Part shown: piece after piece, positions 7,499 through 12,435 of the stretch
Numbering within the stretch: position 1 is the first letter of the stretch
How the letters are laid out: every line of letters begins with the position of its first letter
Source: Rickettsiales bacterium
Lineage (GTDB): Bacteria; Pseudomonadota; Alphaproteobacteria; Rickettsiales; JALZUV01
Assembly: GCA_023301245.1 (NCBI GenBank)
Contig: JALZUV010000013.1
Coordinates: 1-14,751 of the forward strand
Length of the DNA: 14,751 bases
Reading direction: 5' to 3'
Translations under genes and position numbers: made by a program
Notes under the pieces: generated by a model
Databases searched by the model: none
What the model was told of the DNA's origin: nothing
The model's input: the letters and a program-made list of their open reading frames with translations, nothing else

Positions 7499-8263
7499 CT
7501 AGTTCGCTGGATAAAATCGGTATTTTATAAATTCTCTTTGTGCTGCTTCGCTTTGCAAGAAAGCCTGAAATTCGCGCGCGCCTTGCATATTCTCGCCAGA
7601 TATTACTGCCGAGGTAAAAACCGCCTTATCATGCCATTTAAAATCTAATGTGCCTATAATATGAGAGGCGACATTTAGTAAAGCATCAGGCTCAAAGATA
7701 ATTGCAAACATAGGCTGCTTACGTTTTTTTAGCATATTAAGCATTGTTTCAGTATCTGGCATCTCGGCCACGGGCAACGATTTAGGCTTAAAGTGGCCTA
7801 AAGACTGGTAAGCATAAAAGCCTTCCGCCGTAGCAGCAGGGCTGGCAATAGCGATAAAATCGGCAGGTTGCTTTAATATCTTTAAAAACTCGTCCTTCAC
7901 TTCAAAAGCCGCTTCATCGCCTGTATAAATAAGTGAAAGGTTTGCCCTTACGACAGGTTTTAGCGATGAAACATCAAATAACCCGCGTTGCTTTAAATGC
8001 TGAAGCGACTTTGGATGCGCCGAAATAAATAAATCGACTGATTCACCCTCTTGAATTGCCAATGTTTGTTCAAAACTAGGGGCGAAGGCCACGGTAATGG
8101 TCATATCATTGTCGCGGCTATAGTCGCTGGCTAGTTTTGATAGCGGCACGGCGAGCGCTCTATCGGCCATAATGGTGAGGTTTTCTAGCTCAATATCAGA
8201 TAATTGTGCCGCCGCCTGTAACGGAACCATTGCAATAAGTAGCATGAGCATATAATGAATCAT
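7499..8263 (-). CDS. ModA-like periplasmic substrate-binding protein
   Basis: The 254-residue product has a short hydrophobic signal peptide (about 1-20, likely cleavage near AAAQ) and then a type II periplasmic-binding fold resembling molybdate-binding ModA: LTIMADRALAVPLSKLASDY (29-48), a VAFAPSFEQTLAIQEGESVDLFIS region (58-81), KSLQHLKQRGLF (85-96), AIASPAATAEGFYAYQSLG (about 138-156) and a C-terminal FQAFLQSEAAQREFIKYRF. In ModA the first motif reads AAAS-L with a ligand Ser; here the aligned position reads ADRAL, so that Ser seems lost. No modB or modC is next to it. Molybdate specificity is therefore unsupported, and another oxyanion or small ligand is possible. The outer ATG (8261-8263) has AGGGG touching it; the in-frame ATG at 8249-8251 has it 12 bases upstream and is an equally good start. 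It is head to head with the ccmA-like gene. Confidence 0.75.
   Translation of the reverse strand: MIHYMLMLLIAMVPLQAAAQLSDIELENLTIMADRALAVPLSKLASDYSRDNDMTITVAFAPSFEQTLAIQEGESVDLFISAHPKSLQHLKQRGLFDVSSLKPVVRANLSLIYTGDEAAFEVKDEFLKILKQPADFIAIASPAATAEGFYAYQSLGHFKPKSLPVAEMPDTETMLNMLKKRKQPMFAIIFEPDALLNVASHIIGTLDFKWHDKAVFTSAVISGENMQGAREFQAFLQSEAAQREFIKYRFYPAN
8230..8256 (+). promoter_or_regulatory. Possible promoter for the ccmA-like gene, inside the ModA-like gene
   Basis: TTGCAA (8230-8235) and a consensus TATAAT (8251-8256) are separated by 15 bases, a little short. Transcription would start near 8263, leaving only about 6 bases before the ATG at 8269, and no Shine-Dalgarno is visible there, so the message could be almost leaderless. 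The elements fall within the signal-peptide codons of the opposite gene and may be chance. Confidence 0.35.
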
Positions 8264-8268
8264 CCCCT

Positions 8269-8883
8269 ATGCTTACAATTCAGAACATTGAGCGTCAATC
8301 AGGCGGTGTCACTTTATTTACCGATTTCGGTATTTCATTGCTGCCGGGCAGCTTGTTGCGTGTTGAAGGCGTTAATGGCAGCGGCAAAAGCTGGTTGCTT
8401 GAGATGATAGCGGGTAAATGCCCCGTAGAAACAGGCCGCATTAGCTTCGCGCATGAAGAAACCCGTGGCGATAGTGAGTTTTTTAACGATGTTCTGCATT
8501 TGCCGCAGCGCCGCGATGCTGATCTAAAGCCACGCCTAACGGTACGCAAACAAGTGGAACGTCTAGCACAAAAAGGCGCACCTGAGCTTGTAGATGCCGC
8601 ATTAGGCTATTTTGGCTTAAGCGCTCTGGCAGATGAAAAGGTTGCTGCGCTTACTTATGGCCAGCAACAGCGCATTTATGTAACGCCACTGGTGACCAAC
8701 CCATCGCTCATTTGGCTGTTAGATAGGCCTATGGTGGGTTTAGATAGCACTGCACGCCGCGCCGTTGATACACTTATCGCTGGGCGTTGCCAGCAAAATG
8801 GCATTGTCATCTACACTCATGAGGGTGAAAGTTTATTGAATCCTCACGGAATTATTACAACGGATGATTATTTAGTTGCCTAA
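8269..8883 (+). CDS. ccmA: CcmA-type ABC transporter ATPase with an altered Walker B
   Basis: CcmA is the ATPase of the CcmAB(CD) complex, which releases haem-loaded CcmE for cytochrome c maturation. The 204-residue length, the compact N-terminus (MLTIQNIERQSGG) and overall pattern fit CcmA. Walker A is GVNGSGKS (34-41), a Gln80 sits near the Q-loop position, LKPRLTVRKQVE (86-97) matches the CcmA-like KxxLTxxxN region, the signature is LTYGQ (128-132), the D-loop is GLDS (157-160) and the switch His is His184. Walker B reads LIWLLDRP (147-154): Asp152 is kept but the catalytic Glu that normally follows it is Arg153. The signature also lacks the first Ser. Hydrolysis may be slow or absent. No ccmB or other ccm gene is nearby. 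An ABC ATPase of another export system remains possible. Confidence 0.72.
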   Translation: MLTIQNIERQSGGVTLFTDFGISLLPGSLLRVEGVNGSGKSWLLEMIAGKCPVETGRISFAHEETRGDSEFFNDVLHLPQRRDADLKPRLTVRKQVERLAQKGAPELVDAALGYFGLSALADEKVAALTYGQQQRIYVTPLVTNPSLIWLLDRPMVGLDSTARRAVDTLIAGRCQQNGIVIYTHEGESLLNPHGIITTDDYLVA

Positions 8884-8893
8884 GTCTGGGAAA

Positions 8894-8909
8894 TTAAGCA
8901 TATTTTAAC
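8894..8909 (+). promoter_or_regulatory. Perfect CtrA-box match (TTAA-N7-TTAAC)
   Basis: TTAA (8894-8897), seven bases, then TTAAC (8905-8909) matches the full consensus for the alphaproteobacterial cell-cycle regulator CtrA. A plausible -10, TATCCT (8920-8925), would place the -35 at 8897-8902, inside the box, the usual position for CtrA-activated promoters. The box is 45 bases upstream of the ATG at 8954. A palindrome, TAACTA (8906-8911) and TAGTTA (8916-8921), overlaps its right end. Binding is inferred; the window does not contain ctrA. Confidence 0.55.
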
Positions 8910-8953
8910 TAACAGTAGTTATCCTAACCAAGAATAATAAAAGAGGTTAAGTT

Positions 8954-9277
8954 ATGCAGATTTTAAATCACCTACAAATGCACCACCAAGAAACGGTAAA
9001 ATGCGCACTTCGACTCCACAACCTTATGGGTTCGGAAAAAAGCGCGGTTATTTCAAACCGTAAGCTGACAGCGACACTTAATAAGCTAGAAGAAACAAGC
9101 GCCTCCGATGCGCTGGTACAAAAATATAAGCTCGCACAATTCGCGCAAGCCCATGGCCTGCTCGAAGAAGAATCGCTTCAATTGGCAAAAGATATCTGCC
9201 TAGAGCTTGGTATTACCGAAGATGAGTTCACGCTCGCTAACGAATATAAAGCGATTGAACAAAAGCACCTTCACTAG
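8954..9277 (+). CDS. Unrecognised 107-residue helical protein behind a CtrA-like box
   Basis: I do not recognise this family. The product is small, soluble and almost entirely helix-forming: a His/Gln-rich N-terminus (MQILNHLQMHHQE), KCALRLHNLMG, a charged NRKLTATLNKLEE helix (about 36-48), DALVQKYKLAQFAQAHGLLEEES (split across 53-75) and AKDICLELGITEDEF (about 78-92). The pattern suggests a three- to four-helix bundle, possibly a small adaptor or regulator, but this is only a guess. There is no signal peptide or TM segment. AGAGG (8942-8946) lies 7 bases before the ATG and sets the start. The gene is 70 bases downstream of the ccmA-like gene, which could read through into it, but it has its own promoter candidate with a CtrA-type box. 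It is followed by two hairpins. It is real by start signals and composition; its role is unknown. Confidence 0.8.
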   Translation: MQILNHLQMHHQETVKCALRLHNLMGSEKSAVISNRKLTATLNKLEETSASDALVQKYKLAQFAQAHGLLEEESLQLAKDICLELGITEDEFTLANEYKAIEQKHLH

Positions 9278-9293
9278 AAAATTAGGAGTGTCT

Positions 9294-9311
9294 CCCCGTC
9301 GAGCGACGGGG
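9294..9311. repeat. Palindromic hairpin repeat, copy 1
   Basis: CCCCGTC (9294-9300) and GACGGGG (9305-9311) pair perfectly around a GAGC loop. It lies 17 bases after the stop of the 107-residue protein gene and shares both stem arms, and the following GTG, with copy 2. Short GC-rich palindromes of this kind are often dispersed in alphaproteobacterial genomes. No U-tract follows, so it is not a classic terminator, although it could stop or protect transcripts. Confidence 0.75.
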
Positions 9312-9340
9312 TGCTTTCCACAAGCGCCCATGCCGATAGA

Positions 9341-9360
9341 ACCCCGTCCTTCGACGGGGT
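9341..9360. repeat. Palindromic hairpin repeat, copy 2
   Basis: ACCCCGTC (9341-9348) and GACGGGGT (9353-9360) form a perfect 8-base stem around a CTTC loop. The stem is the same as in copy 1 while the loop differs, which points to pressure on the structure or to two related family members. It lies 33 bases before the stop of the convergent ratA-like gene, so the pair may mark the end of both transcripts. Confidence 0.75.
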
Positions 9361-9392
9361 GACAATAAGGTTGAAGCTTTCTAAGCCTATAT

Positions 9393-9827
9393 TTACGAAT
9401 ATAATTCTGCCGCGCGGGTGCGAAAGGCGGAAATCATCTTTTCCGATGCGCGGCCAAATAGCCCGCCAATCATGCTATCAAGCAGTTTGCTGCTAAAGGC
9501 AAAATCCAGCTCCAGCTCAATTCGCGTTTTGCCATCATCCTGCGGCACAAACTGCCAATCATTCACCAAATGATGAAACGGCCCCTCAACCATCTCCGCC
9601 CGAATGGCCGAATGGGGAGTCAACGTAACGCGCGATTTATACCGTTCCGAAACCCCCTTAAAGCCAATCACCAACTCGGCCACAAACACCGTATCCGATT
9701 CCTGCTTCAATATGCGCGCACCCTTACACCAAGGCAAAAATTGCGGATAAGAAGCCACATCCGCCACCAGCGCATAAATCTGCTCAGGAGTAAATTTCGT
9801 TTTTTCAGAGTGGGTTAGGTTAGGCAT
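9393..9827 (-). CDS. RatA/Coq10-type START-domain protein
   Basis: The 144 residues form a single Coq10/RatA-like START (SRPBCC) domain, a lipid-binding fold linked in mitochondria to ubiquinone function. Visible hallmarks are FTPEQIYALVADVASYPQFLPWC (split: FTPEQIYALV at 12-21, VASYPQFLPWC at 24-34), a VAELVIGFKGVSERYKSRV core (49-67) with the conserved FKG, EGPFHHLVNDWQF (80-92), LELDFAFSS (104-112) and a C-terminal amphipathic helix (115-141). The toxin name of E. coli RatA comes from one report; for this alphaproteobacterial form a quinone-related role is the more likely one. AGGA (9835-9838 on the opposite strand sense) lies 7 bases before the ATG. Its start overlaps the preceding membrane-protein gene by 8 bases, and lipA is upstream in the same row, the usual partner of this gene. 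Confidence 0.88.
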   Translation of the reverse strand: MPNLTHSEKTKFTPEQIYALVADVASYPQFLPWCKGARILKQESDTVFVAELVIGFKGVSERYKSRVTLTPHSAIRAEMVEGPFHHLVNDWQFVPQDDGKTRIELELDFAFSSKLLDSMIGGLFGRASEKMISAFRTRAAELYS

Positions 9828-10494
9828 GTTTAATTCCTAATACTTTGCCATCTTTGTCAATAAGGGTAATTACCCAATCCCTATTGTATATTTCATCAAA
9901 AATATCATTCATTATATGATGGTTTTCGGTTCCCAGTTGAACATATATATTTTCCAATCTCGAATCGTACTTCTGAAAGCGCTCCCACGTAAAGCCTTCC
10001 ATTTTGATTTTGAAGTTTATGTTGTTGGATTGTTTGTTTAACAACCCAGTAATTAAATTTCTAAATTCACTCAAAAACTCATCATCTAAAAAGATATCTT
10101 GAATAGATTTAAAAGGGCTCTGCCTGTCTCTTGATATTGCTCTTAGCATTGTAATTAAGCCCTTTTCAGAGTGCTGATAGAGCATAAGGCGAGATTGAGT
10201 TGCCTGCTGTTTAGTTAATTCTTGCTGTGATTTTACTGCTTGCCCAAGCTCTTGAGCCTGCAGGAAATAACCTAGTATGAGCCATAGAAGTGCTACTGGA
10301 GTGAAGCTGCCAGCTAAAAAATCGCCTAAAGAATTTGCAGGTAAATTCTTATAGAAGTTTAGAAATCCTGTGCCCGCCTCATAACTACCCTCTTTTAACT
10401 TTAGAAAATACATCAAGTCAGGATAAACTATTAAAATTGATATTAAATATATTGTCGTAATTATTAGCCAAAATATTTTTGTTTTATGCCTCAT
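9820..10494 (-). CDS. Unrecognised AT-rich two-TM membrane protein between lipA and ratA
   Basis: The 224-residue product has TM helices at about 8-24 and 59-78, with a short periplasmic loop between, then a Gln/Lys-rich coiled coil (about 80-105) and a cytosolic C-terminal domain (106-224). The second TM region, SLGDFLAGSFTPVALLWLIL (55-74) followed by GYFLQAQEL, resembles a widespread unnamed type of accessory membrane protein in Proteobacteria. I know no function. The chosen ATG (10492-10494) overlaps the lipA stop by 11 bases; an in-frame ATG at 10522-10524 is further inside lipA and adds a non-conserved-looking lead. Its stop overlaps the ratA-like start by 8 bases. Base composition differs sharply from the neighbours: 15 of 60 bases are G or C in 10381-10440, against 37 of 60 in 10621-10680 inside lipA. 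This points to acquisition into an existing operon. Confidence 0.8.
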   Translation of the reverse strand: MRHKTKIFWLIITTIYLISILIVYPDLMYFLKLKEGSYEAGTGFLNFYKNLPANSLGDFLAGSFTPVALLWLILGYFLQAQELGQAVKSQQELTKQQATQSRLMLYQHSEKGLITMLRAISRDRQSPFKSIQDIFLDDEFLSEFRNLITGLLNKQSNNINFKIKMEGFTWERFQKYDSRLENIYVQLGTENHHIMNDIFDEIYNRDWVITLIDKDGKVLGIKHA

Positions 10495-11398
10495 TCCGAG
10501 CAGCCTGCAGTTTCTTGAAATCATCGCCTGCGTGGTAGCTGCTGCGCGTGAGCGGCGTGCTGCTTACCATTAGGAAGCCTTTGGCACGGGCCATGCGTTC
10601 GTACATTTTGAACTCGTCGGGGGTTACGAAGCGTTCTACTGCCGCGTGGCGTGGGGTTGGCTGTAGGTACTGACCGATGGTGATAAAATCTACATCGGCG
10701 GCGCGTAGGTCGTCCATTACTTGCAGCACTTCCTCTTTACCTTCGCCAAGGCCAACCATTAGGCCAGATTTGGTGAACATCATCGGGTCAATTACTTTGC
10801 TACGCTTTAGAATGTAAAGCGAGTGGAAATAGCGCGCACTTGGGCGGATTTTTTTATAGAGGCGCGGCACGGTTTCAATATTATGGTTAAACACATCAGG
10901 CTTGGCGGCAAGCACGCGCTCTAGCGAGCCTTCAGCGCTGCGGAAGAAGTCAGGTGTTAGAACCTCAATGGTGGTTTTTGTTGCTACTTCGCGCGTGCGC
11001 TCAATGGTTTTGGCGAAATGTTCCGCGCCCCCGTCAGGCAGGTCGTCGCGGTCAACGCTGGTGATGACCACATGATGCAAATCCATCTCCTTCACGGCGA
11101 TGGCGGTATTATCAGGCTCCATCACATCTAACATGTTGGGGCGGCCTGTTTTTACGTTACAAAAAGCGCAGGCACGGGTGCAAGTGTCGCCCATAATCAT
11201 AATGGTCGCGTGTTTCTTTTCCCAGCATTCGCCGATATTAGGGCAGGCGGCTTCCTCGCACACAGTGTGTAAGCTTTGCTTACGCATAAGGTCGCGGGTT
11301 TCCTTATAGCCCTTTGATACGGGGGCTTTTACGCGGATCCAATCGGGCTTTTTAAGGCGTTTATCGTTTTTTTCTTGTAAGTTAGTGACTTCGGCCAT
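10484..11398 (-). CDS. lipA: Lipoyl synthase
   Basis: LipA is a radical-SAM enzyme that inserts two sulfurs into octanoyl groups bound to the lipoyl domains of 2-oxoacid dehydrogenases and GcvH. The 304 residues contain the auxiliary-cluster motif CEEAACPNIGEC (Cys47, Cys52, Cys58), the radical-SAM motif CTRACAFC (Cys73, Cys77, Cys80), TSVDRDDLPDGGA (113-125), the NHNIETVPRLY stretch (171-181), GLGEGKEEV (216-224), QYLQPTPRH (243-251) and the C-terminal RSSYHAG (285-291) with the Ser that ligates the auxiliary cluster. Length is normal. It is divergent from rpoZ across 78 bases. It begins a three-gene row with the two-TM membrane protein and the ratA-like gene; lipB is not adjacent. Confidence 0.97.
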   Translation of the reverse strand: MAEVTNLQEKNDKRLKKPDWIRVKAPVSKGYKETRDLMRKQSLHTVCEEAACPNIGECWEKKHATIMIMGDTCTRACAFCNVKTGRPNMLDVMEPDNTAIAVKEMDLHHVVITSVDRDDLPDGGAEHFAKTIERTREVATKTTIEVLTPDFFRSAEGSLERVLAAKPDVFNHNIETVPRLYKKIRPSARYFHSLYILKRSKVIDPMMFTKSGLMVGLGEGKEEVLQVMDDLRAADVDFITIGQYLQPTPRHAAVERFVTPDEFKMYERMARAKGFLMVSSTPLTRSSYHAGDDFKKLQAARNEA

Positions 11399-11476
11399 GA
11401 ATTTCGCTTGTGTTTAGGGGTTGCGGGCGTTAACTATAGCGCCTTCTAGCCCCAAAGATAAAGAGGAAACTACATC

Positions 11477-11887
11477 ATGGCTCGCGTAACTGTTGAAGAT
11501 TGCATTGAAAACATCCCTAACCGTTTTGAATTACTGGCGATTGCCGCACGTCGTGCGAAGCAAATTTCGTCAGGTAATCCTATCACCATTGACCGTGATA
11601 ACGATAAAGATGCCGTAGTATCCTTGCGTGAAATCGCTGGTAAAACCGTTGATTTTGAACCGCTTAAAGAAGAAATTATCGAAAGCTATAGCCGCTTTCA
11701 ACGCCCTGATGTTATCGAAGGTGTTGCACCTCCTCCAACAGCGGACGAACTTGAAGCGCCTGCTGAGGAAGTAGAAGCTATTGAGATGACCGATGAAATG
11801 GAAGCTGAACTAGAAGAAAGCGCGATGATTGGCGAAGAGCCAACTGACATGTCTTTCGGCGACGATGAGATTGAAGCAAACGACTAG
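11477..11887 (+). CDS. rpoZ: RNA polymerase omega subunit
   Basis: Omega helps fold and assemble the beta-prime subunit of RNA polymerase. The first 60 residues match the family closely: MARVTVEDCIENIPNRFEL (1-19), LAIAARRAKQISSG (20-33) and DRDNDKDAVVSLREIA (39-54), where alphaproteobacterial omega reads DRDNDKxxVVxLREIA. The rest is a long acidic, low-complexity tail (about 60-136, many Glu and Asp), as is common in this class; total 136 residues. GAGG (11463-11466) lies 10 bases before the ATG. The gene is divergent from lipA. In many Alphaproteobacteria rpoZ is followed by the relA/spoT-type gene; here an unrecognised gene follows after 20 bases. Confidence 0.96.
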   Translation: MARVTVEDCIENIPNRFELLAIAARRAKQISSGNPITIDRDNDKDAVVSLREIAGKTVDFEPLKEEIIESYSRFQRPDVIEGVAPPPTADELEAPAEEVEAIEMTDEMEAELEESAMIGEEPTDMSFGDDEIEAND

Positions 11888-11898
11888 TTTAACTAGTC
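11882..11898. repeat. Perfect palindrome at the rpoZ stop
   Basis: GACTAGTT (11882-11889) and AACTAGTC (11891-11898) are exact inverted arms around one T. The palindrome covers the rpoZ stop codon and ends 9 bases before the GTG of the next gene. In RNA it could form a 6-base stem with a 5-base loop. No U-tract follows, so it is not a standard terminator. It could modulate read-through or initiation of the next gene, or be chance. Confidence 0.5.
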
Positions 11899-11907
11899 AG
11901 CTTTAGC

Positions 11908-12435
11908 GTGACTTATACTATATTCGAACATCGACATAATTTTGCTGCTTGGGCGGCAGGGCGTGCATCATCTCGTGGGATTACAAATGCCACGGTTGAA
12001 AACCTTAAATGTGCTCTGAAATATAGTGGCCTTTTGCAGTTTTGCAAAAATATCCCCGACGGATTTGACGATGTTGAAGCCTTAAGCATGCTGCATAACC
12101 AATGGTGTGAGGCGGTTGCAAAGCATTTAGCCCAAAAGCATGAATGCAAATTTAGCTACGGTCGTGCCGCAAAGCTGGTGAATGTCTATTTAAAGTCGAT
12201 GATTGTAATGGTTGAGCCAAGCTCGCCGATATCTGCTATTTTACACCCGCCGATTGATGCAGTTTTGTTGAAAGCATTGGCTAAAAAGTTTGATAACAAG
12301 CAGCTGGGCGAGCTTAATTGGACAGAATTTTCTAAAGAAGAATATCTAGAGACGATAGAGACCCTCAAAGCGCTCAACGGTAATAAGCCATTTTGGCAAA
12401 TTGAAGAATATTGGATAGGCTACCAGAAAAGCTAG
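11908..12435 (+). CDS. Unrecognised 175-residue soluble protein after rpoZ
   Basis: I cannot name this family. The N-terminus, FEHRHNFAAWAAGRASSRG (6-24) followed by ATVENLKCALKYSG (28-41), is a His/Trp-containing helical segment of a kind I associate loosely with unnamed accessory proteins in several phyla. Further on are LHNQWCEAVAKHLAQKHE (62-79), YGRAAKLVNVYLKSMIVMV (84-102), HPPIDAVLLKALAKKF (113-128) and a C-terminal WQIEEYWIGYQKS. There is no TM segment or signal peptide, and the protein is mostly helical. The start is GTG (11908-11910), the only start codon after the in-frame stop at 11890-11892, and no Shine-Dalgarno is evident. It lies 20 bases after rpoZ and probably shares its transcript. 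Its stop overlaps the convergent sulP stop by four bases. The intact frame and protein-like composition support a real gene. Confidence 0.75.
   Translation: MTYTIFEHRHNFAAWAAGRASSRGITNATVENLKCALKYSGLLQFCKNIPDGFDDVEALSMLHNQWCEAVAKHLAQKHECKFSYGRAAKLVNVYLKSMIVMVEPSSPISAILHPPIDAVLLKALAKKFDNKQLGELNWTEFSKEEYLETIETLKALNGNKPFWQIEEYWIGYQKS

Noticed and set aside
9294..9360. Start of a CRISPR array
   Set aside because: There are only two units, each palindromic with different loops, and no cas gene is nearby.
9311..9496. Short plus-strand frame running through the hairpins into the ratA-like gene
   Set aside because: It crosses palindromic repeats and antisense coding sequence, has no ribosome binding site and no protein-like pattern.
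9393..10494. RatA-like gene and the neighbouring membrane protein as a toxin-antitoxin pair
   Set aside because: The START-domain protein matches the housekeeping Coq10-like form found with lipA, and the neighbour is a two-TM protein with no antitoxin feature.
11882..11898. Rho-independent terminator after rpoZ
   Set aside because: The palindrome is AT-rich with a weak stem and is followed by AGCTTTAGCG, not a run of T.
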